Shown here: piece after piece, positions 51,209 to 60,862 of the stretch
Position numbering within the stretch: the stretch's first letter is position 1
Layout of the letters: every line of letters starts with the position of its first letter
Assembly (NCBI RefSeq): GCF_016863275.1
Contig: NZ_BOOO01000034.1
Span: 1-64,000 of the forward strand
Source of the DNA: Planotetraspora mira
Lineage (GTDB): Bacteria; Actinomycetota; Actinomycetes; Streptosporangiales; Streptosporangiaceae
Reading direction: 5' to 3'
DNA length: 64,000 bases
Translations under genes and position numbers: made by a program
The notes under the pieces: generated by a model
Database searches by the model: none
What the model was told of the DNA's origin: nothing
The model's input: only the letters and a program-made list of their open reading frames with translations

Positions 51209-51871
51209 TCATAGTCGCTCGGCCGACGTTCTCCGCAACGCCCGTTCGGCTCCGCGCTCGATCGCGGGGAGCATCAGGAAGATCTCCAGGATCCGGGCGA
51301 GCCGGTGCACCTCGGTGCGGTGGAACGCCGGCCCCTCGGCCCTCGCCAGAACGAGGGACAGCGCCAGCGGAGGCAGCGGGGCCGTGATGACGTGGATCCC
51401 CTCCGGAAGGGTTCCCGCGGCCGGGCGCGCCGGGATCTCACCGGGAAAGGCGATGTCCGACGGCGCCCGCCAGCTCGAGTAGACGATCGAGCGCGGGCTC
51501 CGCTCGGTGGCGGCCGCGGCCCAGTCGGCGCTGAAGAGCACCGGCATCGAGTCGATCAGGGTGGCGAGCGCGCGGTCCCCGGCCGTCGTGAGGAACTTGA
51601 GGATCTCCAGCTCGGGATAGGTCCCGGGAGCCTCCCTCGTCGTCCAGACCCCGTCGATCCGCACGCCCTCGACGCTCTCCAGTGCCCGGACGAGATGTTC
51701 GCGCGGCACCGCGTCGGGCCAGTAGACGGTGAAGTCGTCCAGCGCGCGGCCGTCGCCCCTGTCGAGCACGACGACCTGGGTGATGTCGGCGCCGACCGTC
51801 CCCAGCGCCCGGGTGACCTGGCCGAGCGATCCCGGGCGGTCCGGCAGGCCGATTCTCAGCCGTAGCAGCAT
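51209..51871 (-). CDS. ACT-domain amino-acid-binding protein
   Basis: A 220-residue protein. The N-terminal ACT domain (about 1-75) has LRLRIGLPDRPGSLGQVTRALGTVGADI, the glycine-containing ligand turn, and TVYWPD. The remainder (about 90-220) is a helical domain of unknown type with ALSLVLARAEGPAFHRTEVHRLARI. ACT domains bind amino acids and regulate enzymes or transcription. GGGGGAGG precedes the ATG at 51871. The open frame to 52180 is a shadow of the Dus gene. It is divergent from dus, separated by 103 bp. Confidence 0.85.
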   Translation of the reverse strand: MLLRLRIGLPDRPGSLGQVTRALGTVGADITQVVVLDRGDGRALDDFTVYWPDAVPREHLVRALESVEGVRIDGVWTTREAPGTYPELEILKFLTTAGDRALATLIDSMPVLFSADWAAAATERSPRSIVYSSWRAPSDIAFPGEIPARPAAGTLPEGIHVITAPLPPLALSLVLARAEGPAFHRTEVHRLARILEIFLMLPAIERGAERALRRTSAERL

Positions 51872-51974
51872 GGGCGACCTCCCCCGACCGTGGTAAGGCC
51901 AGCGTAACCGGGGTGTAAGCCCCACGTCCACGATCTTGTACGGCTCACACCCCCGCTCGGGCGAAAATGAAGAG

Positions 51975-53087
51975 GTGAAAATCGGAACGATCGACGTGTG
52001 GCCACCGGTGGTGCTCGCTCCCATGGCGGGCATCACCAACAGGGGTTTCCGGACCCTTTGCCGGGAGCAGGGCGGTGGCGTCTTCGTCTCCGAGATGATC
52101 ACCTCGCGCGCGCTGGTCGAGCGGAATCCGCTGACCTTCCAGATGATCGCCTTCGGCGACGGCGAGACGCCCCGTAGCATCCAGCTCTACGGGGTCGACC
52201 CGGTCGTCATCGGCAGGGCCGCGCGGATGATCGCGGAGGAGGACCTGGCCGACCACATCGACCTGAACTTCGGGTGCCCGGTGCCCAAGGTCACCCGGCG
52301 CGGCGGCGGTGCCGCCCTGCCGTACAAGCGGAACCTGCTGCGGGCGATCCTCGCGGAGGCGGTCGGGAACGCCGGGTCCCTGCCGGTCACGATGAAGATG
52401 CGCAAGGGCATCGACGACGACCACCTGACCTACCTGGAGGCGGGCAGGATCGCCGTTGAGGAGGGCGTGGCCGCCGTGGCCCTCCACGCCCGCACGGCGA
52501 AGCAGCACTACGGCGGAACGGCCGACTGGGACGCGATCAGGCGGCTCAAGGAGGCCGTGCCGGAGATCCCCGTCCTCGGCAACGGCGACATCTGGAACGC
52601 CGACGACGCGCTGCGCATGGTCGCGGAGACCGGCTGCGACGGCGTCGTCGTCGGCCGCGGCTGCCTGGGCCGTCCCTGGCTGTTCCGGGACCTCGACCGG
52701 GCGTTCGAGGGCTCCGCGGAGCGCGCGCGGCCCGTCCTGGGGGAGGTGGGCGCCATGATGCTGCGCCACGCCGAGTTGTTGTGCGAGGTGATCGGGAGCG
52801 AGTCGCACGGCCTCGCCGACTTCCGCAAGCACGTGGGGTGGTACCTGAAGGGCTTCACGGTCGGCGCCGAGAGCCGCCGCGCCTTCACGTCCGTCGCTAC
52901 CCTGGCCGAGTTCGCCGCCCGCGTCGCGGAGTTGGACCCGCATCAGCCCTGGCCGGACGGGATCGACGGCCCGCGCGGCAAGAGCGGGGAGAGGTCGAAG
53001 GTCCTGCTGCCCCACGGCTGGCTGGACGATCCCGAGGAGATGGCCGTCCCGGGCGCCGGAGCGGAGGACCCCACGTCCGGTGGCTGA
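51975..53087 (+). CDS. dusB: tRNA-dihydrouridine synthase
   Basis: A 370-residue flavoenzyme that reduces uridines in the tRNA D loop. The TIM barrel has VVLAPMAGITNRGFR, IDLNFGCPVPKVTRRGGGAAL with the catalytic Cys in FGCP, and VALHARTAKQHYGG. VLGNGDIWNADDAL and GVVVGRGCLGRPWLF follow, and the C-terminal helical domain recognises tRNA. The DusB name is by similarity of this class in actinobacteria. The GTG at 51975 begins the conserved part. The proximity of the tRNA genes is probably coincidental. Confidence 0.95.
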   Translation: MKIGTIDVWPPVVLAPMAGITNRGFRTLCREQGGGVFVSEMITSRALVERNPLTFQMIAFGDGETPRSIQLYGVDPVVIGRAARMIAEEDLADHIDLNFGCPVPKVTRRGGGAALPYKRNLLRAILAEAVGNAGSLPVTMKMRKGIDDDHLTYLEAGRIAVEEGVAAVALHARTAKQHYGGTADWDAIRRLKEAVPEIPVLGNGDIWNADDALRMVAETGCDGVVVGRGCLGRPWLFRDLDRAFEGSAERARPVLGEVGAMMLRHAELLCEVIGSESHGLADFRKHVGWYLKGFTVGAESRRAFTSVATLAEFAARVAELDPHQPWPDGIDGPRGKSGERSKVLLPHGWLDDPEEMAVPGAGAEDPTSGG

Positions 53088-53107
53088 ACGGTCACGTAAT
53101 GAGACTG

Positions 53108-53118
53108 TGATCAGATCA
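53108..53118. promoter_or_regulatory. Palindrome TGATCAGATCA before the TRAP operon
   Basis: Two 5-bp arms surround one central base. It lies about 80 bp before the TTG at 53195. The sequence resembles the centre of the palindrome at 10814-10829 (TGATTCAGATCA), so both may answer to related regulators. Confidence 0.35.
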
Positions 53119-53194
53119 TGACTCGCTGGAGTCAGCCTTCGGCGTAGCGTTCGGTCAAGGTTCGTCGGCATGCCTCACGCGAGGGACGAGACGC

Positions 53195-55144
53195 TTGACG
53201 GGGACGGAGCAGGGAACGCAGGCCTCGCCGGAGGGCCTGATCGCGGACCTCGACGCCGAACGGCCGGGCAGGCGCCTGCCGGGGCGCGTGGCCGCCGCGG
53301 TGACGATCGTCGCGCTGGGGCTGTCGCTCTACGCGCTGTACTGGACCTTCCGGCCGGGGCCCGTCCTGCCGTACCGGATGCTCTTCCTCGCGGTGGTCCT
53401 GCCGCTGACCTTCGTCTGCTACAAGCCCAGGCGGAGCGGGAGCGACACTCCCTCGGCCCTCGACTGGGCCCTGGCCGCGCTGTCCCTGGCGGTGTGCGCG
53501 TACCCGCTCGTCGTCTTCGACGACTTCATCCGCCGGGCCTTCGCGCCCACCGCCGGCGACGTGATCGCTGGGACCGTGCTGACGCTGCTGGTCCTGGAGG
53601 CCTGCCGGCGGACCGTGGGCTGGATCCTGCCCGCGGTGTGCGCCGGGTTCGTCGCGTACGCCTACTACGGCGGCTACCTGCCGATGGACTGGGTCATCGG
53701 GCACCGGGGCTACGACCTGGAGCGGATCGTCGCCTCGTTCGTGATGGGCACGGAGGGCGTGTACGGCGTGCCGCTCGACGTGGCCGCCACCTACATCATC
53801 CTGTTCACGATCTACGGGGCCGTGCTGGACCACTCCGGCGCGGGGAAGTTCTTCGTCGACGTCTCCTTCGCGGCCTTCCGCCGCTCGCGCTCGGCTCCCG
53901 GGCGCACCGTCACGCTCGCGGGGTTCCTGCTCGGCACGGTGAGCGGGTCCGGGGTGGCGACGACCGTCAGCGTGGGCAGCGTCGCCTGGCCGATACTCAG
54001 GCGGGCGGGATACCCGCGCGAGCAGGCCGGGGGAGTGCTCGCCGCCGCGGGCATCGGCGCGATCCTGTCGCCGCCCACGCTCGGCGCGGCGGCGTTCATC
54101 ATCGCCGAGTACCTGCGGGTCAGCTATCTGACCGTGCTCGTCTACGCCACGATCCCCACGGTCCTGTACTACCTCGGCATCTTCCTCGCGATCGAGATGG
54201 ACTCCCGCAGGTACGGCACGAAGGCCGCGGGCGTGGAAGGACCCCGGGCCCTCGACCTGGTCAAGCGGTTCGGGTACCACTTCAGCTCGCTGTTCGTCAT
54301 CGTCGGCCTGATGGCCCTCGGCCAGTCGCCGTTCCGCGCGGTCGTCTACGCCACCGTGCTCGCCTTCCTGCTGTCCTTCCTGGACAGGGAGCGGCGGCTG
54401 ACGCCCCGGCGTGCGGCGCGTGCGCTCGCCGCGGGCGCGACGGGCATGCTCCCGGTGGCGGCGACCTGCGCCGCGGCCGGGACCATCGTCGCCGTCGTCA
54501 CGCTCACCGGACTCGGGCTGAAGGCCAGTTCCGTGATCGTCGGCCTGTCCGGGGGCGTGCTCGCCCTCACCGCCCTCGCGTGTGCGCTGGCCGTCCTGCT
54601 GCTCGGGCTGGCCGTGCCGGTCACCGCGTCCTTCGTGATCGCGGCCGTCGTCATCGGCCCGGCGCTGGTCGACCTGGGGGTCACGCAGGCCGAGGCGTAC
54701 ATGTTCATCTTCTATTACGCCGTGCTCTCCGAGGTCAGCCCGCCCACCGCGCTGTCGGCCTTCGCCGCCTCCGCCATCACGGGCGGGAACGCCTACCGGA
54801 CGATGCTGGCCACCTGGAAGTACACCCTTCCGGCGTTCCTCGTGCCGTTCGCGTTCGTGCTGGCCCCTTCGGGTTCCGCGCTGCTCGCCCAGGCGCCGGT
54901 CGCGGAGGTCCTCCTCGCGACAGCGGTCTCCGGACTCGCCGTGACGGCTCTGGCGGTCGCCACCGGCGGCTGGATGTTGGGCCCGGCCGGCCCCGTCGAG
55001 CGAGTGTTGTGCGCGGTGGCCGCCGTGCTGCTTCTCGTGTTGTCCCCCATGCCCGTGCTCGCCGGGCTCGGCGCCGCGGTCCTGGCGCTCGTCGTCCACC
55101 TGGTCCTGAGAAACGTCCTGAGAAACAGGGAGGCGTCCCCGTGA
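53195..55144 (+). CDS. TRAP transporter fused permease (4TM-12TM)
   Basis: A 649-residue permease that fuses the small (DctQ-like) and large (DctM-like) TRAP subunits, as is usual with TAXI binding proteins. About 17 hydrophobic helices can be traced. The large part has ILFTIYGAVLDHSGAGKFFVDVS, GTVSGSGVATTVSVGSVAWPILRRAGYPRE and SEVSPPTALSAFAASAITGGN, all core TRAP motifs. It uses the Na+ gradient to import a carboxylate delivered by the binding protein. The start is a TTG at 53195 behind GAGGGACGAG. It overlaps the next gene by GTGA. Confidence 0.93.
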   Translation: MTGTEQGTQASPEGLIADLDAERPGRRLPGRVAAAVTIVALGLSLYALYWTFRPGPVLPYRMLFLAVVLPLTFVCYKPRRSGSDTPSALDWALAALSLAVCAYPLVVFDDFIRRAFAPTAGDVIAGTVLTLLVLEACRRTVGWILPAVCAGFVAYAYYGGYLPMDWVIGHRGYDLERIVASFVMGTEGVYGVPLDVAATYIILFTIYGAVLDHSGAGKFFVDVSFAAFRRSRSAPGRTVTLAGFLLGTVSGSGVATTVSVGSVAWPILRRAGYPREQAGGVLAAAGIGAILSPPTLGAAAFIIAEYLRVSYLTVLVYATIPTVLYYLGIFLAIEMDSRRYGTKAAGVEGPRALDLVKRFGYHFSSLFVIVGLMALGQSPFRAVVYATVLAFLLSFLDRERRLTPRRAARALAAGATGMLPVAATCAAAGTIVAVVTLTGLGLKASSVIVGLSGGVLALTALACALAVLLLGLAVPVTASFVIAAVVIGPALVDLGVTQAEAYMFIFYYAVLSEVSPPTALSAFAASAITGGNAYRTMLATWKYTLPAFLVPFAFVLAPSGSALLAQAPVAEVLLATAVSGLAVTALAVATGGWMLGPAGPVERVLCAVAAVLLLVLSPMPVLAGLGAAVLALVVHLVLRNVLRNREASP

Positions 55145-56103
55145 GATCCACGAAAGGCACCAGATCCCTCGTCGCGCTGGTCGCGGCGGGAGCGCTGCTG
55201 GCCGGCTGCGGCGGCGACCGGTCCGGCTCGCAGGGCGGCGGCACCCGGCTGTCGATCGCCACCGGCAACACGACCGGCGTCTACTACGTGCTGGGCGGCG
55301 GGCTGGCCGAGCAGATCGGCAGGCACATCCCCGGCTACCAGGCGACGGCCGAGGCGACCGGCGCCTCGGTGGAGAACATCCAGCGCGTCGTCAAGGGACA
55401 GTCCGACATCGCCTTCACGCTCGCGGACACGGCCGCCGACGCGATCGGCGGGAATGGCGCCTTCACCGGCCCCCAGCCGATCCGCGCGATCGCCCGCCTC
55501 TACGACAACTACACGCATGTGCTCGCCAGGACGGACGCCGGCGTGAAGTCGGTCGCCGACCTCAAGGGCAAGCGGGTCTCGACCGGCTCGCCGAACTCCG
55601 GCACCGAGGTGATCGCGCTGCGCCTGCTCGCCGCCGCCGGGCTCGACCCCGACAAGGACGTCGCCCGCCAGGCCCTGTCGCTGCCCGAGACCGTCCAGGG
55701 GCTCAAGGACGGCACGCTCGACGCGCTGGTGTGGTCGGGAGGCCTGCCGACCTCCGGCATCACCGACCTGGTCACCGGCATGGGGGACGACGTGGGCTTC
55801 GTGCCGCTGGACGGCTCGCTCCCTGCCATGCGGCGCGCCCACGGCCAGGTCTACGCCGCCGGGACGATCCCCAAGGTGGCGTACGGCACGCCGTCCGACG
55901 TCCCGACGATCGTCGTCCCGAACCTCCTCGTGGTGAACGAGAAGATGGATCCGGCCCTGGCGGAGAGCCTCGCCCGTCTGCTGTTCGACCACAAGGCGGA
56001 CCTGGAGAAGGTGCACGCCGCCGCCCGGGACATCACGCGGGACGACGCGCGGAAGACCGATCCGGTCCCGCTCCACGACGGGGCCAGGAAGTACTTCGGC
56101 TGA
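55141..56103 (+). CDS. TAXI-family TRAP solute-binding lipoprotein
   Basis: A 320-residue binding protein. The N-terminus has a lipoprotein signal with lipobox LLAGC (Cys about 23). Motifs are RLSIATGNTTGVYYVLGGGLAEQI, TEATGASVENIQRVVKGQSDIAF, GKRVSTGSPNSGTEVIALRLL and TSGITDL, all TAXI hallmarks. It delivers a small carboxylate, possibly glutamate or a related acid, to the fused permease. The GTG at 55141 overlaps the permease stop, so the two proteins are made in proportion. No regulator lies beside them. Confidence 0.93.
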   Translation: MRSTKGTRSLVALVAAGALLAGCGGDRSGSQGGGTRLSIATGNTTGVYYVLGGGLAEQIGRHIPGYQATAEATGASVENIQRVVKGQSDIAFTLADTAADAIGGNGAFTGPQPIRAIARLYDNYTHVLARTDAGVKSVADLKGKRVSTGSPNSGTEVIALRLLAAAGLDPDKDVARQALSLPETVQGLKDGTLDALVWSGGLPTSGITDLVTGMGDDVGFVPLDGSLPAMRRAHGQVYAAGTIPKVAYGTPSDVPTIVVPNLLVVNEKMDPALAESLARLLFDHKADLEKVHAAARDITRDDARKTDPVPLHDGARKYFG

Positions 56104-56145
56104 GGCCCGCTCAGGCGGTACGCGCGGCCGTACTCACGGGCGGGC

Positions 56146-58635
56146 TCACATGCGGGTGAGGCCCGTGACGTGCAGGACGGCCGTGCCCTCCTCGTCGGAG
56201 GCGGCGAGGTCGACCTCCGCCCCGATGCCCCAGTCGTGGTGGCCCGCGGGGTCGTCGATGACCTGACGGACCCGCCAGAGCTCCTTCTCCTCCTCGATCT
56301 GGAGCAGCGCCGGGCCGCGGGCGGCCGGGCCCGTGCCGATCTCCTGGTGCTCGTCGTAGTAGGCGTCGAGGGCCGCCGCCCAGTCCGTGTCCGGGTAGAG
56401 CTCGACCAGTTCCTCCTCGCGGTCCAGGGCGGCCAGCTCGACCATGCGGAACATCGCGTTGCGGACCAGCACCCGGAAGGCCCGCGTGTTCGCGGTGACC
56501 GGCCGGGTCCTGGTCTCCAGCTCGTCGCGGGCCTCCAGGGCCTCGGACGGGTTGGCGAGCTTCTCCCATTCGTCGATGAGGCTCGAGTCGACCTGTCGTA
56601 CGAGCTCGCCGAGCCACTCGATGAGGTCGATCAGGTCGTCGCTCTTGAGGTGCTCGGGAACGGTGCGCGACAACGTCCGGTAGGCGTCGGCGAGATAGCG
56701 CAGGACCGTGCCCTCCGACCTGGCCAGCTCGTAGAACTGGATGTAGTCGGTGAACGTCATGGCCCGCTCGTACATGTCCCGCACGATCGTCTTGGGGCTC
56801 ACCGTGTGGTCGCCCACCCACGGGTGCCCGCGGCGGTAGGTCTCGTAGGCGCCGAAGAGCAGGTCGGCGAGCGGCATCGGATAGGTGACCTCGGCGAGCA
56901 GCTCCATTCGCTCCTCGTACTCGATCCCGTCGGCCTTCATCTGGGCGACGGCCTCGCCGCGCGCCTTGTTGAGCTGGGCGTGCAGGATCTGACGCGGGTC
57001 GTCGAGCGTCGACTCGATGATCGAGACGATGTCGAGCGCGTAGGTGGGGGACTCCGGGTTGAGCAGCTCGAACGTCGCGAGCGCGAACGTGGACAGCGCC
57101 TGGTTGAGCGCGAAGTCCTCCTGGAGGTCGACGGTCAGCCGCGCCCTGCGGCCGTGCTCGTCGGGCTCCTTGAGCGTCTCGACGATCCCGCCGGCGAGCA
57201 GAGACCGGTAGATCGCGATGGCGTGGCTGATGTGCCGCCGCTGCGCCTTGCGCTCCTCGTGGTTGTCGGTGAGCAGGCGCTTCATCGCCTGGAAGCAGTC
57301 GCCCGGACGGTTGATCACCGACAGCAGCATCGCGTTGCTGACCTTGAACCGGGACGTCAGCGGCTCGGGCTCGGCCGTCTGCAGCTTCTCGAACGTCTCC
57401 TCGTTCCAGGTGACGAAGCCCTCCGGCGGCTTCTTCCTGGCGTAGCCGCGCCGCCGTTTCGGGTCGTCCCCGATCTTGGCGAGGGCGCGCTCGTTCTCGA
57501 TGACGTGGTCGGGCGCCTGGCAGACGACGTAGCCCACCGTGTCGAACCCGGCCCGGCCCGCCCGCCCGGCGATCTGGTGGAACTCCCGCGCCCGCAGCCG
57601 CCGCACCCGGTTGCCGTCGAACTTCGACAGCGCCGTGAACAGGACCGTCCTGATGGGCACGTTGACGCCCACGCCGAGCGTGTCGGTGCCGCAGATGACC
57701 TTCAGCAGGCCCGCCTGGGCGAGCCGCTCCACGAGCCGGCGGTACTTCGGCAACATCCCGGCGTGGTGGACGCCGATGCCGTGCCGTACGAGCCGGGACA
57801 GGGCCCGGCCGAACCGGGTGCTGAACCGGAAGTTGCCGATGAGAGCGGCGATCGCCTCCTTCTCGGCCTTGGTCGCCATGTTGATGCTCATCAGCGCCTG
57901 TGCGCGCTCCATGGCGGCGGCCTGGGTGAAGTGGACCACGTAGACCGGGGCCTGCTGGGTCGACAGCAGCTCCTCGAGCGTCTCGTGCAGCGGCGTCAGC
58001 CGGTAGGAGTAGATGAGCGGGACGGGCCGTTCGGCGTTCTTGACCACCGCCGTCTCGCGGCCGGTCCTGCGGGTGAGGTCCTTCTGGAAGCGGTCGACGT
58101 CGCCGAGCGTCGCCGACATCAGCAGGAACCGGGCCTGCGGCAACTCGATCAGCGGCACCTGCCAGGCCCAGCCCCGGTCCGCCTCGGCGTAGAAGTGGAA
58201 CTCGTCCATGATCACGGTGCCGACGTCGGCGTCGGCGCCGTCCCGCAGGGCGATCTGGGCGAGGATCTCGGCGGTGCAGCAGATGATCGGCGCGTCCGCG
58301 TTGACCGACGCGTCGCCGGTCATCATGCCGACGTTCTCGGTGCCGAAGACGGCGCACAGGTCGAAGAACTTCTCCGACACCAGGGCCTTGATGGGCGCGG
58401 TGTAGAAACTGACCTCGTCCCTGGCGAGCGCGGCGAAGTGCGCGCCGGCCGCGACGAGGCTCTTCCCCGAGCCGGTGGGCGTGGAGAGGATCACGTTGTT
58501 TCCGGAGAAGACCTCGATCAGCGCCTCCTCCTGCGCCGGGTAGAGCGTGAGCCCTCGCTCGGCGTTCCACGCGACGAAGGCGTCGAACAGCGAGTCCGGT
58601 TCGGAGTCATCCGGGAGGTGCCGAAGGAGGGTCAT
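56146..58635 (-). CDS. DEAD/DEAH-box helicase with DUF3516 (Ski2-like)
   Basis: An 829-residue RNA helicase. Motif I is STPTGSGKS, motif II DEFHFY, motif III SATLGD, and motif VI HQIAGRAGRAGFD, with GTDTLGVGVNVPIR in motif V. The second half (from about 400) is the DUF3516 module with a helical bundle seen in actinobacterial relatives of Ski2/Mtr4. It probably unwinds structured RNA for processing or turnover. The start is taken at ATG 58635, with GAGAGG upstream; GTG 58647 is an alternative. It is divergent from the histidine kinase. Confidence 0.93.
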   Translation of the reverse strand: MTLLRHLPDDSEPDSLFDAFVAWNAERGLTLYPAQEEALIEVFSGNNVILSTPTGSGKSLVAAGAHFAALARDEVSFYTAPIKALVSEKFFDLCAVFGTENVGMMTGDASVNADAPIICCTAEILAQIALRDGADADVGTVIMDEFHFYAEADRGWAWQVPLIELPQARFLLMSATLGDVDRFQKDLTRRTGRETAVVKNAERPVPLIYSYRLTPLHETLEELLSTQQAPVYVVHFTQAAAMERAQALMSINMATKAEKEAIAALIGNFRFSTRFGRALSRLVRHGIGVHHAGMLPKYRRLVERLAQAGLLKVICGTDTLGVGVNVPIRTVLFTALSKFDGNRVRRLRAREFHQIAGRAGRAGFDTVGYVVCQAPDHVIENERALAKIGDDPKRRRGYARKKPPEGFVTWNEETFEKLQTAEPEPLTSRFKVSNAMLLSVINRPGDCFQAMKRLLTDNHEERKAQRRHISHAIAIYRSLLAGGIVETLKEPDEHGRRARLTVDLQEDFALNQALSTFALATFELLNPESPTYALDIVSIIESTLDDPRQILHAQLNKARGEAVAQMKADGIEYEERMELLAEVTYPMPLADLLFGAYETYRRGHPWVGDHTVSPKTIVRDMYERAMTFTDYIQFYELARSEGTVLRYLADAYRTLSRTVPEHLKSDDLIDLIEWLGELVRQVDSSLIDEWEKLANPSEALEARDELETRTRPVTANTRAFRVLVRNAMFRMVELAALDREEELVELYPDTDWAAALDAYYDEHQEIGTGPAARGPALLQIEEEKELWRVRQVIDDPAGHHDWGIGAEVDLAASDEEGTAVLHVTGLTRM

Positions 58636-58771
58636 TTTCTCGCTCACCTCTCTATCCTGCCGAAGCGATCCCGCTGGTTCGACCAGCACGCAGTCGACAA
58701 CACCCGGCCAAGGTGCGTCAAAGGGCGTGGCGCTGTGAGAACGCCGCAGGTCAAACCCACAAACTAGGCCT

Positions 58772-59932
58772 ATGGGGGAGAAGCGGGCCGGGTTCGTCTC
58801 GCGGCGCAGGGACGAGATCGTCGACGCGCTGCTCGCGACCGCCGTCCTCGCCTACACCATCCCACAGACGCTGCTGCGACCGTCCGCATGGTTCCCCGTG
58901 CCTCACTGGTTGTCGATCCTGTCCGTCGTGGTGGCCGCGCTGAGCCTGCTCGTACGGCGGCGCACCGCGTGGCCGTCGGTCGTGGCCTCGGTCGTGTGCG
59001 CGGCCCTCACCGGCCAGGGTGTGGCGCTCGCCGCCGCCGCGTACTCCATGGCGGCGGAGAACACGGTTCGCGGGTGGCGGGTGGTCGCGGGCGGCCTCGC
59101 GATCGTCTACCTGCTGGCCGACTACCTCGCCCCGCAGTCCGGCCGGCTGGCCTTCATGAGCGCCTTCCGCGCGGCGGCGTTCGTCTACCTGCCCGCGATG
59201 ATCGGGAACTGGGAGCGGTCGTACCGCACGATGGTCGGGGACCTGCGCGAGTCGATGTGGCTGCGGGAGGAGCACGCCGCCTCACGGGAGCGCCGGCGCA
59301 TCGCGGGGGAACTGCACGACACGGTGACCCACGCCGTCACCGTCATGGTCCTCAACGCGGGCATCATCCAGGACAACGAGGACCCCGGCGAGATCCGCAA
59401 GCTGGCCAGGAACATCGAGGACAAGGGCATGCGCGCCCTGACCGAGCTGCGTGAGCTGCTCACCGTGCTGCGCCGGGCGGACGTGCCGGCCTCGGCCGCG
59501 GGGCTGGAGGCGATCCCGCCGCTGGTGGCGGAGGGCAACGCGACCGGCCTCCAGGTCACCCTGCACCTCGACGTCCCCGGAGGGCTGCTGGGCAGGCAGG
59601 CCGAGCACGCCTGCTTCCGTGTGGTGCAGGAGGGCCTGAACAACGTCCGCAAGCACGCCCCGGGCGCCCCGGTCCAGGTGGACTGCGAGGCGTACGGAGA
59701 CGTCGTGAGCGTCTCCGTGGTGAACGGCCCGGGAGACCCGCACGAGTCCTTCCCTGCGGATCACCTGGCCAGATCGGGTTTCGGGCTGATCGGCCTGAAG
59801 GAACGGGTCAACCTCGTGGGCGGCTGGATCATGTCGGGGCCCACAGCCGACGGCGGCTTCGCGCTCACCGCCCGCATACCCTGCCTGCCGCCCGCCGCCG
59901 CGCCCCGGCCGCCCGCGGTCAGCGGCCGCTGA
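58772..59932 (+). CDS. Orphan NarL-type sensor histidine kinase
   Basis: A 386-residue membrane kinase. Four or five N-terminal helices (about 18-150) form the sensor. The HisKA_3 phospho-acceptor is in ERRRIAGELHDTVTHAVTVMV with His as in ELHD. The ATPase part has FRVVQEGLNNVRKHAPGAPV and SGFGLIGLKERVNLVGG. Its usual partner, a NarL/LuxR response regulator, is absent on both sides: the next gene is a convergent XRE regulator overlapping by 14 bp. It may therefore signal to an unlinked regulator. Confidence 0.92.
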   Translation: MGEKRAGFVSRRRDEIVDALLATAVLAYTIPQTLLRPSAWFPVPHWLSILSVVVAALSLLVRRRTAWPSVVASVVCAALTGQGVALAAAAYSMAAENTVRGWRVVAGGLAIVYLLADYLAPQSGRLAFMSAFRAAAFVYLPAMIGNWERSYRTMVGDLRESMWLREEHAASRERRRIAGELHDTVTHAVTVMVLNAGIIQDNEDPGEIRKLARNIEDKGMRALTELRELLTVLRRADVPASAAGLEAIPPLVAEGNATGLQVTLHLDVPGGLLGRQAEHACFRVVQEGLNNVRKHAPGAPVQVDCEAYGDVVSVSVVNGPGDPHESFPADHLARSGFGLIGLKERVNLVGGWIMSGPTADGGFALTARIPCLPPAAAPRPPAVSGR

Positions 59933-60758
59933 GGGCCCTGAGCTCGCGGAGGGCCTCGTGCGAGCGCGAACCGGGCATCGGCGCGTAGATGACCACCCGC
60001 TGGTCGCGGTCGGGGATGGGGAGCACCTGGCAGTCGACCTCGATGACGCCGACGACGGGATGATCGATCCGCTTGCGGTGGTCCCGGCGGGCCTCGACGT
60101 CATGCCGCGCCCAGAGCTCGGCGAACTCGGGACTGCGCGCCAGCATCTCGGCGACGAGGTCCTGGATGCCCCTGTCGTCGGGATATCGTCCGGCCGCCGC
60201 CCGCAGGTCCATGACCGACGACCGCGCGAACCGGCCGCGCTCGCCGTCGCACAGGTGGTCCTCCAGATCGGGGGAGCGGAAGATCCACCTGATCACGTTG
60301 CGCTCGTCCGGCGGCACCGTGTCGAGGTCGCCCATCAACAGGCCCGCGAGCGGGTTCCAGGCGAGGATGTCGTATTTCGCGTCGAGCACGTAGGCAGGCA
60401 CGTCCTCCAGTCCGGCGAGCATGTTGAGGATTCCGACGGGCACATCCCGCCGCGGGCCTGAGGCGGGTGCGGGCGTCTCCCCGGCCAGGTGGAACAGGTA
60501 GTTGCGCTCGTCGATGCTGAGCATGAGCGCACGGGCGAGCGCGTTGAGCAGTTGACGCGAAGGCTTGGGGCCGCGTGCCTGCTCCAACCGGATGTAGTAG
60601 TCGGTCGACATGCCCGCGAGCTGGGACACCTCTTCGCGGCGCAGTCCCGGCGTGCGGCGGCGCTCGCCCGGTTGCAGGCCGACGTCGGAGGGCTTGAGTC
60701 GCGCGCGGCGCGTCCGGAGGAAGTCGGCCAGTTCTCTTCTGTTCACCCGCGGCGTCAC
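59919..60758 (-). CDS. XRE regulator with MmyB-like ligand-binding domain
   Basis: A 279-residue transcription factor. The N-terminal XRE helix-turn-helix (about 5-75) has RRTPGLRREEVSQLAGMSTDYYIRLEQ. The C-terminal domain (about 100-279) with YDILAWNPLAGLLMGD and FAELWARHDV is the MmyB-like PAS-type pocket that binds fatty acids in known structures. The GTG at 60758 is chosen because GGAG is five bases upstream; GTG 60746 is possible. It is divergent from an SDR gene, the classic arrangement in which this type of regulator controls its SDR neighbour. Confidence 0.93.
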   Translation of the reverse strand: MTPRVNRRELADFLRTRRARLKPSDVGLQPGERRRTPGLRREEVSQLAGMSTDYYIRLEQARGPKPSRQLLNALARALMLSIDERNYLFHLAGETPAPASGPRRDVPVGILNMLAGLEDVPAYVLDAKYDILAWNPLAGLLMGDLDTVPPDERNVIRWIFRSPDLEDHLCDGERGRFARSSVMDLRAAAGRYPDDRGIQDLVAEMLARSPEFAELWARHDVEARRDHRKRIDHPVVGVIEVDCQVLPIPDRDQRVVIYAPMPGSRSHEALRELRALSGR

Positions 60759-60862
60759 CACCACTCCAGCATGGCCCCTTTTCGCTGATCTAGGGGAGGA
60801 CCGGCGATCCCAGGCTGGACGGGTCTCTCCCCGCCCGGTACGGCTCCCGCCACGGTGAACCC

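Noticed and set aside
53195-56103. Tripartite tricarboxylate (Tct) system shared with the TctC-like protein at 39.5 kb
   Set aside because: The permease is of the TRAP fused type and already has its own TAXI binding protein; the TctC-like lipoprotein belongs to a different transporter family and is 13 kb away.
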